A stretch of DNA of 37,776 nt from the IMG/VR virus record IMGVR_UViG_3300033148_009348, positions 1 through 37,776 of that record; one strand, given 5' to 3'. The notes beneath the pieces were generated by a model that was not told the origin of the DNA, ran no database searches, and worked only from the letters and a program-made list of their open reading frames with translations. Position numbers and translations under genes: made by a program. The stretch is from a virus. Within the stretch, counting starts at the first letter, position 1. Every line of letters starts with the position of its first letter. Positions 6,445 to 15,242 of the stretch are shown here, piece by piece.

Positions 6445-7103
6445 TTAACCGTCTTCCAAAGCTTAAAGATCTTATGGACGTAATCCCGGTTTTCCCGGAA
6501 CGCCTCCTCACCCCGGTTCGAGCACTCCTCCACACAGCCGAACCACATATCCCTTTCACAATGCCTCAGCCCGGGTTCATGACGTTTCCTCCCATCGAGC
6601 AACTGCTGATCCTTCCGAACCCAACCCAAACCCCCGTTGTAAGAGGAATAGACGAATGCCCAATGGTGATCTGTATCTGCCCCCACGGTTCTCTCCCATA
6701 ACCACCTGTCATAGAGGATAATCGCCCGGATGGACCAGACCGGATTGAACCTCGGATCCGGATCTTCGAATCCCTGAAGGGAGGGGAACAGTTCGATGAT
6801 CCAGTCCCGGGTCTTCGGCATAAACTGACCCAGGCCCGCTGCGCCGATACGGTTCTCGGCATCCGACTTAAACCAGGATTCCTGTTGGATCTGAGGAGGA
6901 AATCTCGTGGTATCCACCTGCAAGCCCCAGTTGGTGTAGGCCTCGGCCTTAATGATCCGGGCATACTTCCAATAATCTCTCGGAGGCTCTTCCTTGGCCT
7001 CAGGTTGCCCTATGGCTATTATATTCGCCACCCATGCGCTCAAGGCCAAGGAGAGTACCGTCCTGCGTCCGGATGATATATGTGAGATCGTAGATGTGAT
7101 CAT
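6438..7103 (-). CDS. Endolysin: lytic transglycosylase/lysozyme-fold (SLT) domain
   Basis: The 221-residue protein carries the SLT signature. This comprises QQESWF with the catalytic Glu (about residue 74), GAAGLGQFMP (about 87-96) and YNGGLGWV (about 154-161). It would cleave the glycan strands of peptidoglycan. A basic, hydrophobic N-terminus (RRTVLSLALSAWVANIIAIG, about 13-32) looks like a signal or signal-anchor sequence, so export may be independent of the holin. Four late Cys residues could form disulfides. No good ribosome binding site precedes the ATG at 7103. An overlapping open frame at 7000-7176 leaves the N-terminus open to doubt (see findings). Lysis cassette context is clear. 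Confidence 0.8.
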   Translation of the reverse strand: MITSTISHISSGRRTVLSLALSAWVANIIAIGQPEAKEEPPRDYWKYARIIKAEAYTNWGLQVDTTRFPPQIQQESWFKSDAENRIGAAGLGQFMPKTRDWIIELFPSLQGFEDPDPRFNPVWSIRAIILYDRWLWERTVGADTDHHWAFVYSSYNGGLGWVRKDQQLLDGRKRHEPGLRHCERDMWFGCVEECSNRGEEAFRENRDYVHKIFKLWKTVKW

Positions 7104-7191
7104 CTTGTACCGTCCAAGACTCTACCGATACGCCTTCTACCCACTCCGGATGTTTCAGCGTCGGGTTTTGCGTGTTTTATGGTCCTATGTG

Positions 7192-7515
7192 TTAAGGTCC
7201 ACCGATATTGGCCATAACTCCGAGGATTAAAGCCCCATAGATAAACGCCCTCAGTACACATACCCCGGCAATGATGACCGCATCCGGAAGGCTGTTATCG
7301 TCCCGTTCAATCATCGCCTTGACGTCTATATACCCGAATGCTGATTTCCACAGTATGTGTGCCAGCACAAACGCCAACGTGCCGAGAAACAGCCTCCAGC
7401 CCCCGGCTAAAACCAGTCTGAAGTCGAAAAAGAAAATCGACGCAGCCAGGATCAGCCATACCGGCCAAAGCCTAATCAGTTCACGCTTTACCCTGTCAAG
7501 TAACTCCTTCACCAT
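7192..7515 (-). CDS. Holin candidate (107 aa, multi-pass membrane protein)
   Basis: The start at 7515 follows AGGAG, and the upstream gene stops one base earlier. Longer in-frame starts would overlap that gene heavily. The protein has a short basic N-terminal helix, two hydrophobic segments in tandem (about 15-32 and 37-55) and a third near the C-terminus (about 80-102, VIIAGVCVLRAFIYGALILG). Size, three probable membrane spans and position just upstream of the endolysin fit a class I holin that opens the inner membrane at lysis time. Holins share little sequence, so the call rests on topology and context. A phage-encoded membrane anchor of another kind cannot be excluded. Confidence 0.6.
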   Translation of the reverse strand: MVKELLDRVKRELIRLWPVWLILAASIFFFDFRLVLAGGWRLFLGTLAFVLAHILWKSAFGYIDVKAMIERDDNSLPDAVIIAGVCVLRAFIYGALILGVMANIGGP

Positions 7516-7516
7516 C

Positions 7517-7855
7517 CTACTCTCCTTTTTCATGTCGAATAATGATTTCAATCCGCTGGCAGGATGCTGGAACGCTGACCACCACCTCTCGACATCCGTC
7601 GTCCGGCGGTGACGGTTTTGATCCTTTAGGTTTTTTCGGCCGTTTTGGCTTCTTGGGTGGTTCCGGCATACCCAGAATCCCCCTGGCTTCGGCCATGGTA
7701 CCTCCGAATTCATACCACTCCGGCTTAGCCACACCCCCGGTGCCGAGCCCGATCGGCATTCCTACTTTAAATTTAAACCGGTCATCATCCTTCAGGATGT
7801 CACCGTTACCCTCATAGACGATGTCTCCGTCGGAGCATCTGATCTTATACTTCAT
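7517..7855 (-). CDS. Small protein with proline-lysine-rich linker (112 aa), function unknown
   Basis: A GGAGG site precedes the ATG. The N-terminal ~60 residues form a compact beta-rich segment (YKIRCSDGDIVYEGNGD, FKFKVGMPIGLG). A basic, low-complexity linker follows (PPKKPKRPKKPKGSKPSPP at about 66-84), then a short C-terminal beta segment with two Cys. It lies between the LamG adhesin and the holin candidate, so it could be a small fibre accessory, a chaperone or a lysis regulator. The family is not recognised. Confidence 0.6.
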   Translation of the reverse strand: MKYKIRCSDGDIVYEGNGDILKDDDRFKFKVGMPIGLGTGGVAKPEWYEFGGTMAEARGILGMPEPPKKPKRPKKPKGSKPSPPDDGCREVVVSVPASCQRIEIIIRHEKGE

Positions 7856-7906
7856 CTCCTTCTACCTCCTTGAGGCCTATTCGACCACAACATATAAAAG
7901 TTCAAA

Positions 7907-10900
7907 TCAGTCACCCCCCGTTACAATCGGTGTGGGTGGCGTTTTCCGTACCATGTTCTCAATCATAAACGCCATGCGACGTCTTCTGACTTCCCCATCC
8001 GGCGTATCGATGAACGGTTCCTCATCCCCCTGCAGCAACAGTACCGTCGTACCGCCGGAGCCGGGGCACGGACCCGCTTCATTCGTTATTCCACACCTTA
8101 CCGACACCGACGTCGACGGTGTAAAATTACCTGTAATGCCACCGTCTCCGCCGTTTATAATGTGGACTTCGTCAACCTCTCCGATGAGAAAATTCCCTGG
8201 ATCGTCAGCATCCTCGGCCCCCACCAGTACAGCGTTTGCACCCGTGTTGTTCGTCGTCCCTGCAAAGGTTCCGCTGTCCTCCGCTATACCGTCGATGTAT
8301 AGCGTTACCGTATTATCGCCGGTCCGCACAACCGCGACATGGTGCCATTCACCGTCTGCTATGTTCGTCGTCCCTGTAAGTTCAAACGCTGTCGTCGTTC
8401 CATCCGTCGAGGCTCTAAATACGGCCACGCCGTCTTCAATCACCAGTTCCCAGCCGAGATCACCTGCCGTCCAATTCGTAATCAGTGCTCCGTCACCTTC
8501 GGTCTTACACCACAGCATGATCACAAAATCGCCGTCAAACTGAAAATCGGTTGACGGCGACGGCGTTACCTCTATATAGCTGGCACCGTCGAACACAATC
8601 GAACCGTCACCCGTCTTCGGCGTCGACGTGTTCTGGCTGACGGAGCCTGCCGAAGTATCGATCTCTTCCGGGGTAAACGAATCCGACGTATACCTCGCCG
8701 TTCCGTTTATGATCCGTGCCTGCGTTATCCATCCATCGATACCATAGTCACCACCGGCACCGTCGAGATGGAACAGTCGAAGTAGCCCTGAGTAATCCCC
8801 GATAGACTGCGCACTTACTACCTCCGCTACTTTGTTCCCATCTATGTACATCCGCCATGTATTCACGGATCTGGTCACCGCGAAGTGATACCATGTGTCC
8901 AGCGATACACCGGCTGACGTTTTACTTATTATCGACACCCCATCAACATAAAAATGCCACGCATCAGCCGAACTGTCATACATGCACCCCCACCAGTTGC
9001 CGGAGTCCTGCCGCTGGGTCCAGAAATAATTCTCATCATTACCGTTCCAGGCATTGAACCTCACGTAACATTCAATCGTGAAATCGCCGGATCCTCCGCC
9101 CAACTGCCAGTCATCCTGATCGGCCCAAGCTAACCCCGGTCCCAACGTATCGCTGCTGTAAAAAGAATCGTGGCCCAACACCTGTTCAGAGGATTTACTC
9201 ACCTCTCCAGACTGTTCTTCCGCTTCGTAATTCAAGTCTCCATGTATTAACACCTGCGTGTTGGGATCCATCTCGAACGGTTCAGTGGGTGGCGTGAAGT
9301 TAGACGTATAACGAGCATTACTGCTTATCCTTATCTCATCAAAACTACCTACTCCCGGAGATCCGCTCACAATCCCTCTAGCCCAAAACGTCTGCGACTT
9401 TTGAGGTAGATCCACTGAATTCGTTGAGGTAGAGCCGACTTGATTTCCATTAACAAACATACGGGTCGATCCACCGCTTCTACATACCGCCAGGTGATAC
9501 CAGGTATCGGTTGCCGGAGTCCAGTTAACCTCTATCAACCAATTGTACGAACCTTCATACCGCCCGACCCTGAGAACCGGACTCGCCCCCGATCTATCGA
9601 AGAACCAATGCCACCTGCTTGACGTAGAATTCGCATGGGTGAAAATCGGAAACTTATTGATGCCTGCAGCCAGACCGCTGAACGACGTCGGCGTCTTCCA
9701 CCAGCACTCCCATGTGAAATCCCCGGTGCCGGGTGCAGTATAACCGTCTATTTCGAGACCGGCAGTAGACGGCGGTGCCTCGCTTCCCCTCGTCCAAAAC
9801 AGAGCGCCCGATCCAAATTTTTCTTCGAGTCCGTCATGGTCCGTCGCCCTCACACGCTGATTAAGAGTCACCGTATACGGAGACCCTCCGTTTTGAACCT
9901 CATCGGTAACTGTACTTCCATCTCCGTGTATCAAACTCAACGTATCTTCGTCGACGGTAAATGCAGCATCAGGCGGTGTAAACTCTGACGTATACCTGGC
10001 TACGTTGCTGATTCTTATCTCATCGAATTCACCTACAAGAGCGTCGATCTGTGTCCCATCCGATAGGTTTCCCTCCCTGCCGAACCACATCGTGTTGTAA
10101 TCCGCCAGGGATATGGAGTTCGTTGCCGTCCCCTTCGACACACCGTCTACAAAAAACTCCCACGCGTTGCCGTTCCTAACCAGCGCTATGTGATACCAGG
10201 TATTATCTTCCGGCTGCCATGCCTTGTTGATGACGTTCGTCCAGTTCCCAGAACTCACCTCTACACGGAAGTCAAGAGCCGGTCCATCGTGTGCCGGTCC
10301 CCGCCACGCCATTATCCATCTGTGATCGTTGTCGGTATGGTAACTGAGGAACGTTTGGATCTTCTTCGAATCCATATCGTTACCGGTCTTCCACCAGAAC
10401 TCTACCGTGAAATCGCCGGTTCCGAGCGCAAATCCGGGCCTGTCCTGCAGAGTCAGATATCCGTCGTCACTTGCCGATCCGGTATACTGGTCTCCATAAA
10501 AATGTATCGCACCCGTCCCAAACTTTTTCGTCGTCAATGCCTGTATCTTCGTCGGTGTCAACGTTACGGCAGTCCCGCCCTCAATGGCCTCCGACTTCCG
10601 GGCATTTACGCTGCTCTCCGTCACCTTGTCTTCAGCATCAATCTCCTCGTCGCCCGTAAGTACAAAGTCTCCGATCTGAACGCCTTTCGAAGATACGGTC
10701 TTCTGTGACCCAGGTTCCTGCGGCTGCGTCTGGTCACCGACCTCCATGACGATTTCAAGACTCGGGGTAAACAGATTGTCCCCATCGGTTATCTCGACGG
10801 CATAACGACGCCCGTCCTCCATAGGCGTCGTCCCGTTCAATGCTGACGACAGCTGCACGTCACCACGGTTCTCCGATCCGACGGCAGGTGTAACCTCTGC

Positions 10901-11989
10901 AGTAGCCTTGAACCACACGTTCCCACCGGAATCCATGTCATTCCAGCCGTTATCTACTCTAACGGCTACCTTGTATTTCCCGGTCCCGGCATTCTTATAT
11001 CCGATGGAGCGGAGATACGCCACTTGATCCGCGGCTACCCCGTCTCCCCATCTGCTTGCCGTATATAGAAATCTCCCGTCAGTTACGTCAGGTTGCTCAA
11101 CGGCAGGCGGTTGACGGAACGGAATCGGTATCCTGACGCCTTCGACCAGCGAAAGCCGCATCCACAATCGCGCCGAGTACAGCGCCATATCGGCCGCCCC
11201 ACCGTTCCAATACTTCACCTCGAACGATTCACCGTCGGTGAAGTTTTCTGCATCATCGGCGAAGTCTGCCTGGAACGCCTGCACATCAGTCCCGGTATTC
11301 GTAGTGGGTCCTACTTCGCTGCCCGCAACCTTGCCCCCATTTGAATTGAACAATGCCGCCCGCGTCCCACCGGGATCCACATCACCGCCCAGATTACAAT
11401 CCAGCGTCCATCCGTCAATGACGGCGTTCCCATGCCAGAAATCCTTGTCCTTCTTCCATAGTACGAAGTTCCCCGCCGATACTTGGCTCGGCGATGTACT
11501 GCCGGGCGATGAAATCAGTTCGGGTGTCTGCCCCCAATCGGCCGTGTGATTCGATGGGGCACTGTAAAAATCCATCAGGTTGAACGGGATAGCAAGCTTC
11601 GTGGCATTCGTCAGCACCACCACAACAAAGCACTGCAGGCACGGCCCGAGCACATCACCTTCGTCGGCTGGCATACTGAGATAATAGTTACGCGCCGTCA
11701 CCATATCCAGCGACAGACCGGTCGCCCGCTGCCTCCCGTAACTGCGGTTACCGGCAGGTAGCGACACCGTGTCCTGCTGCGTTCCGTCATCCCTATATAT
11801 CCTAATCGTGTGGCTGTTTTGAGCGGTCTTATCGATCGAAAAAAACTCAAGCTCCATCGATATACTGTCCGCTTCAAACCAGCTCGGGTTGAAATGGAAC
11901 ATGTTCCGTTTAAACCGCTTCGTTGTGAGCGAGTCGGCCTTGAACGAACCATTCCCAACGGGTATGTAAACCTCGCAATTGACGCCCAT
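7907..11989 (-). CDS. Giant tail fibre/adhesin with four LamG (concanavalin-like) domains
   Basis: The start at 11989 follows GAGGT. The 1360-residue protein begins with beta-rich structural domains (about 1-290 and 295-425). Four LamG/laminin-G-like jelly rolls follow at roughly 490-690, 720-900, 945-1100 and 1120-1320. Each has the hallmark strands: GTGDFTVEFWWKT, WYHIALVRNGNAWEFFVDG and GEFDEIRISNVARYTSEFTP, or close variants. LamG folds bind carbohydrate, and in tail proteins they serve as receptor-binding modules. Its place between the tail-tip genes and the lysis cassette fits the main host-recognition protein. The four domains are clearly related but well diverged. No peptidase or lyase motif was seen. 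Confidence 0.88.
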   Translation of the reverse strand: MGVNCEVYIPVGNGSFKADSLTTKRFKRNMFHFNPSWFEADSISMELEFFSIDKTAQNSHTIRIYRDDGTQQDTVSLPAGNRSYGRQRATGLSLDMVTARNYYLSMPADEGDVLGPCLQCFVVVVLTNATKLAIPFNLMDFYSAPSNHTADWGQTPELISSPGSTSPSQVSAGNFVLWKKDKDFWHGNAVIDGWTLDCNLGGDVDPGGTRAALFNSNGGKVAGSEVGPTTNTGTDVQAFQADFADDAENFTDGESFEVKYWNGGAADMALYSARLWMRLSLVEGVRIPIPFRQPPAVEQPDVTDGRFLYTASRWGDGVAADQVAYLRSIGYKNAGTGKYKVAVRVDNGWNDMDSGGNVWFKATAEVTPAVGSENRGDVQLSSALNGTTPMEDGRRYAVEITDGDNLFTPSLEIVMEVGDQTQPQEPGSQKTVSSKGVQIGDFVLTGDEEIDAEDKVTESSVNARKSEAIEGGTAVTLTPTKIQALTTKKFGTGAIHFYGDQYTGSASDDGYLTLQDRPGFALGTGDFTVEFWWKTGNDMDSKKIQTFLSYHTDNDHRWIMAWRGPAHDGPALDFRVEVSSGNWTNVINKAWQPEDNTWYHIALVRNGNAWEFFVDGVSKGTATNSISLADYNTMWFGREGNLSDGTQIDALVGEFDEIRISNVARYTSEFTPPDAAFTVDEDTLSLIHGDGSTVTDEVQNGGSPYTVTLNQRVRATDHDGLEEKFGSGALFWTRGSEAPPSTAGLEIDGYTAPGTGDFTWECWWKTPTSFSGLAAGINKFPIFTHANSTSSRWHWFFDRSGASPVLRVGRYEGSYNWLIEVNWTPATDTWYHLAVCRSGGSTRMFVNGNQVGSTSTNSVDLPQKSQTFWARGIVSGSPGVGSFDEIRISSNARYTSNFTPPTEPFEMDPNTQVLIHGDLNYEAEEQSGEVSKSSEQVLGHDSFYSSDTLGPGLAWADQDDWQLGGGSGDFTIECYVRFNAWNGNDENYFWTQRQDSGNWWGCMYDSSADAWHFYVDGVSIISKTSAGVSLDTWYHFAVTRSVNTWRMYIDGNKVAEVVSAQSIGDYSGLLRLFHLDGAGGDYGIDGWITQARIINGTARYTSDSFTPEEIDTSAGSVSQNTSTPKTGDGSIVFDGASYIEVTPSPSTDFQFDGDFVIMLWCKTEGDGALITNWTAGDLGWELVIEDGVAVFRASTDGTTTAFELTGTTNIADGEWHHVAVVRTGDNTVTLYIDGIAEDSGTFAGTTNNTGANAVLVGAEDADDPGNFLIGEVDEVHIINGGDGGITGNFTPSTSVSVRCGITNEAGPCPGSGGTTVLLLQGDEEPFIDTPDGEVRRRRMAFMIENMVRKTPPTPIVTGGD

Positions 11990-11999
11990 TGCCGCGACC

Positions 12000-12305
12000 T
12001 CATTTCACAGGATGGATATACAGGGATCCGTCATCCTCTCCGGTATCCTTAATCGCAGCAATCCGTGCCCCCTTACTGACCGGGAATCTGTAAGTCGCAT
12101 TCGCCACCATGAAATAGCTAGTGCCGACTACCGCTGTAGGAGTACCGGTACTGGCGATCCGGATCCATACATTGACGGTGGATACCAGATCCACAAATAC
12201 GTCCTCCGCATCGGCAGCCAGGAGTTCGGTGTTAGCCGAAGTTCCGGTTACCGACAAAACCTTCCCGGTCAAATCCTCCGGGGTCTTGAAGCCTTTCTCA
12301 ATCAT
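12000..12305 (-). CDS. Small beta-rich virion-associated protein (101 aa)
   Basis: The ATG at 12305 follows GAGAGG. The protein is predicted beta-rich, with phrases typical of small phage decoration or fibre-base proteins (VFVDLVSTVNVWIRIAST, FMVANATYRFPVSKGARIAAI). Such proteins often contain a strand that gives a resonable barrel edge near an ASNTT-like segment; here TGTSANTELLAA is the equivalent. It sits between two fibre genes and is coupled to both. The original stop of the upstream gene (before the 35-bp duplication) would be TAG two bases before this ATG. Structural role inferred from context; family not identified. Confidence 0.6.
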   Translation of the reverse strand: MIEKGFKTPEDLTGKVLSVTGTSANTELLAADAEDVFVDLVSTVNVWIRIASTGTPTAVVGTSYFMVANATYRFPVSKGARIAAIKDTGEDDGSLYIHPVK

Positions 12306-12386
12306 CCTACAACCTCTCTAAGAGTAGATTCATGTTATAAACGGTCAGATTCTGTACAGGTCCCGAAGCGTCTTGGACCTGCAACG

Positions 12387-13367
12387 TCAGTATATCGCCG
12401 GAGTCCAGGTCAACGAAGCTGACGTGGGTGGCGACTCCGGTGTCGGAACTGCCCGTAGTCCTCCGCATCCTCCGGTGTCGGAACTGCCCGTAGTCCTCCG
12501 CATCTGGGTCTTATAGGCCGGTGCCGCCCCGTTGATGCTCAACCCGAATATATAGTCACCACCGGAACCGCCGGAAAAGCTGACATGATAAGTTAAGCGG
12601 TAATTGCCGCCTACCTCTACTAACAGCGAATAGTTGCCGGATTTCTGCATACCGGCAGTCGGACCCAACGACAGCTGACCGCCGTTGCCGGTGATGTCGG
12701 TCCAGACACCGGCACCGGGGGGAGACACCGTAAAGCTGCTGGAATCCTCATACAGTTCACCGTAGACCTTATCGACGAGGGTACAACGGATGTTGTCATC
12801 CACGTCCACCACGGCCAGGAAGATGATCCGCCTTCCGGGATAGATGGTATCCGGCTCATTGTCAAAGATCCACTTAGACTCAAAGTCGATGCTGTGGGCA
12901 CTGTCAGTACCGGCCACGCCCGTTACATCGATCATGAACATGACGCCCCGTGGCAGTACTGACGGATCCTTCATCGTAATCGTATCGATCACGGCTATCC
13001 GGTGATAGAGGCCCTGCCCGAGATCTATGGTGAAATCGCCGGACTGGTTCCCCCAGTCCTTAAAGCCCTGTATCGGAGCGTCCACCAGACCGGCTCCGGC
13101 CTGTCTGGCTTTCCATACCTGGTCGGCATTGTCCCATCGCAACCTTGGTTTTTCCCCGGCTCCGTCGGCGGTCTGAGCCTCGATCGTTTTATCGCTGTCG
13201 GTGCCGTCCCCAAGATGGATGGTATCCTCATGATGTCCGGTTGATGGATCGTGGTCGACTTCATGCTGCTGCTTATTATACTCCGTGTTCTCGATCAGAT
13301 CGTTGACGTCCTGATAGAATAGAGGATCCCCCAAAGTCTTATCCGTTATCGCGTTCCAATCTGCCAT
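12387..13367 (-). CDS. Tail fibre protein with C-terminus altered by a frameshifting duplication
   Basis: The start at 13367 follows GGAGG. The 326-residue product opens with MADWNAITDKTLGDPLFYQD, a common start of phage fibre proteins in which a short helical N-terminus attaches to the tail. A His/Asp-rich loop follows (HEVDHDPSTGHHEDTIHLGDG). The C-terminal half, from about residue 190, is a beta-sandwich like the C1q/TNF-type heads of many fibres (GNYSLLVEVGGNYRLTYHVSF). After RRTTGSSDTG (about 290-298) the sequence becomes unrelated, proline-rich residues and stops. An exact 35-bp tandem duplication causes this. Removing one copy continues the beta-sandwich (VATHVSFVDLDSGDILTL) to a stop at 12307. 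As read, the last strand of the domain is lost. Confidence 0.8.
   Translation of the reverse strand: MADWNAITDKTLGDPLFYQDVNDLIENTEYNKQQHEVDHDPSTGHHEDTIHLGDGTDSDKTIEAQTADGAGEKPRLRWDNADQVWKARQAGAGLVDAPIQGFKDWGNQSGDFTIDLGQGLYHRIAVIDTITMKDPSVLPRGVMFMIDVTGVAGTDSAHSIDFESKWIFDNEPDTIYPGRRIIFLAVVDVDDNIRCTLVDKVYGELYEDSSSFTVSPPGAGVWTDITGNGGQLSLGPTAGMQKSGNYSLLVEVGGNYRLTYHVSFSGGSGGDYIFGLSINGAAPAYKTQMRRTTGSSDTGGCGGLRAVPTPESPPTSASLTWTPAIY
12435..12504. repeat. Exact 35-bp tandem duplication (two copies)
   Basis: Copies at 12435-12469 and 12470-12504 are identical at all 35 positions. Because 35 is not a multiple of three, the second copy shifts the - strand reading frame of the fibre gene near its 3' end. 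The absence of any divergence means the duplication is recent, or is an assembly or sequencing artefact. Confidence 0.97.
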
Positions 13368-13384
13368 GATAGTCTACCTCCGTT

Positions 13385-15151
13385 TTACGAGCAAAATGTA
13401 TGAGGATCGGAACCGTCTCCGAACTTTCCGGTGATCTCATCGGCCAGATACCACCACGTTTCCTTTTCAGCATCGGTAGCAGACGGGTAGTCGGATGGCG
13501 GGTTATCCCGATCAGCCAAAACGTGGCATTCCACCAGATTGGTCCTGATCCCCGTGACGCTGTATTTCAGTTTGTCAAAGTCGAACTTGAGCCCGGAAAT
13601 CCAGATCGGCTCTTCCGTCGGACCGGCTCGCTGGTAATGGGTCACATTGATGTACTCACCGATTTCCAGGTTCGACATCGTCTCCGGTGCCGGTACCTCA
13701 AATTCGACTATATCGGATACCGTCCTCCGTAGGAACAACCGCTTCTGCGCCACGTCCAACGCAGTAGTGGCGTCACCCACAAACCAGAAGAACGGTGAAT
13801 CCTCGTACACCCGCCCCAGCACGGACAGGCCCTGGGCATCTTCAACCGACCCGAAACCGCGCCAGTTCTTCGCCAACCAGTCCCGGTCGTACTGGTAGCT
13901 TACCTTATTCTTAACGTTCCCCTGTTCGGCCTGGGAGAACGTGTTCATCAGGATTAGTTGGGTCTCGTCATACGTCTCCGGGTCCGCCGCGATCGCCTCG
14001 GCGGTGTCAAAGATCTTGATGTCCAGCCTACCTCTGATATTGACGAACATGAACATGTTGAATGAACTCAGGAACCGTGCTATCACGTCCTCGATGCTGG
14101 TCAATTCCAGTATGGCCCCGTTACACAGCCAGCCCCGGCTGAGGACGAATTGGTTAGCCGTGTTCCACGATGATTTTTCGAACTTGGAGAAGGTTATGCC
14201 CACATGATTGACCAGGAAATCGCGCAGGCATTCGATCGGGGAGGTCGCCAAGGCCCCCCCGGCTCCGCCGGACAGGGTAGCGCCCCTAACGTTGGCCGTA
14301 ACCGCCAGGACCCCGGGCCGATCCGGGTCTACCTGATCGGTATCAAACCGGATGAAGGTGTGGTCTACCCCGTCCACCGTCGTGGTGTCGATGAAATAAT
14401 CCGTGTTAAGGACCATCCCGAGGTCATCCTCCACGTGCTGTCCGTACAGGTAGACGTCGTCCACCGAATGAACCGCGGTCTGTGCCACCAGATGTCGATG
14501 TGCCACGGTATCCACGTATGGGCAGGGAACCGCCCCTCCGGTCGCACTCAGGTTACCGTAGATGATCGGTTTGAAGGTCCACGGCTCCCGCTTCTCCGGC
14601 AGGTTCGGGAACTGCTCCTCGGTAATGATCCCGGAGACGTCCCGGTTAAAGAGGTCATAGGTATAATCCCGGAGGGTAATGAGGAAGGACTGGTCCTCCA
14701 TGATCCTGCCGGTGTACACCGTCCCCTCGAATATCTTCGAGAAATCGTTGGAGAAGGATCCGCCCTCCGGACCGATGTACAGGGTCCCGGTTCCGCCCCG
14801 GATCGTGTCCGTCGTCTTCCAGGTCGTGAAGTGGCCGTCCGCGTTACTGAGCTTAATGCTGACGTTACCTACGATCGGCATGCCGGGCGGATTAGGAATC
14901 GATCTGACGCCTATACCGTATGAAAGGATTCGAGGGTCATACCACCTGGTAGGATGCTTGACGGCCACGCTGGAGTAATACCGAGTCTCGTTATTACTGG
15001 AGAGTTCCAGCAACAGCAATTTCCCCTGCAGGCTCGGCAGTTCGTCGCTGGGACCCGGCCACCAGTTGATGTGCCAGTACGAGGGGTCACCGCTCCCTAT
15101 CTGACCGGCAAACCAACTGGCATCAAAATATCCCTCTCCGCCTTCAGGCAT
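13385..15151 (-). CDS. Tail tip/hub structural protein (588 aa)
   Basis: The ATG at 15151 is preceded by GAGAGG. A transcription start is plausible just upstream (promoter at 15213-15241). The protein has a beta-rich N-terminal region with aromatic-rich segments (YWHINWWPGP) and a central region resembling siphophage tail hub or tip proteins. Recognisable stretches include FSKIFEGTVYTGRI, RDYTYDLFNRDVSG, the alpha/beta part around ECLRDFLVNHVGI, and the C-terminal FEVPAPETMSNLEIGEYINVTHY, typical of the hub barrel that closes the tail tube. It probably forms the trimeric tip to which the downstream fibres attach. Assignment is by pattern and position. Confidence 0.65.
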   Translation of the reverse strand: MPEGGEGYFDASWFAGQIGSGDPSYWHINWWPGPSDELPSLQGKLLLLELSSNNETRYYSSVAVKHPTRWYDPRILSYGIGVRSIPNPPGMPIVGNVSIKLSNADGHFTTWKTTDTIRGGTGTLYIGPEGGSFSNDFSKIFEGTVYTGRIMEDQSFLITLRDYTYDLFNRDVSGIITEEQFPNLPEKREPWTFKPIIYGNLSATGGAVPCPYVDTVAHRHLVAQTAVHSVDDVYLYGQHVEDDLGMVLNTDYFIDTTTVDGVDHTFIRFDTDQVDPDRPGVLAVTANVRGATLSGGAGGALATSPIECLRDFLVNHVGITFSKFEKSSWNTANQFVLSRGWLCNGAILELTSIEDVIARFLSSFNMFMFVNIRGRLDIKIFDTAEAIAADPETYDETQLILMNTFSQAEQGNVKNKVSYQYDRDWLAKNWRGFGSVEDAQGLSVLGRVYEDSPFFWFVGDATTALDVAQKRLFLRRTVSDIVEFEVPAPETMSNLEIGEYINVTHYQRAGPTEEPIWISGLKFDFDKLKYSVTGIRTNLVECHVLADRDNPPSDYPSATDAEKETWWYLADEITGKFGDGSDPHTFCS

Positions 15152-15212
15152 CTTATCTCATCCCTCTCATATATCGTCCTGCGTCTCCTCTACGCAGAAA
15201 GGCCATGGTGGT

Positions 15213-15241
15213 TATATATGTATATAGCCACCCCATATCAA
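15213..15241 (-). promoter_or_regulatory. Sigma70-like promoter candidate before the tail-tip/fibre/lysis genes
   Basis: Read on the - strand, TTGATA (15236-15241) is followed after exactly 17 bases by TATATA (15213-15218). These match the bacterial housekeeping consensus at 5/6 and 4/6 positions. The site starts at the T-run of the terminator at 15243-15268, so it could restart transcription of the downstream block. Alternating TATATA sequence around it also forms a weak inverted repeat, which lowers certainty. No other good site is in this 115-base spacer. Confidence 0.45.
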
Positions 15242-15242
15242 A

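Noticed and set aside
7821-8543. 240-residue + strand open frame opposite the LamG adhesin
   Set aside because: It is antisense to a clearly coding LamG region, Ser/Pro/Thr-rich as expected of the reverse of such sequence, and has no ribosome binding site.
14204-14923. 239-residue + strand open frame opposite the tail hub gene
   Set aside because: It is antisense, with no ribosome binding site, and the - strand frame has the convincing tail-protein sequence.
15154-15207. 17-codon leader frame (MAFLRRGDAG...) upstream of the tail hub gene
   Set aside because: It has no ribosome binding site, and its ATG lies just beside the candidate -10 box; more likely part of the untranslated leader.
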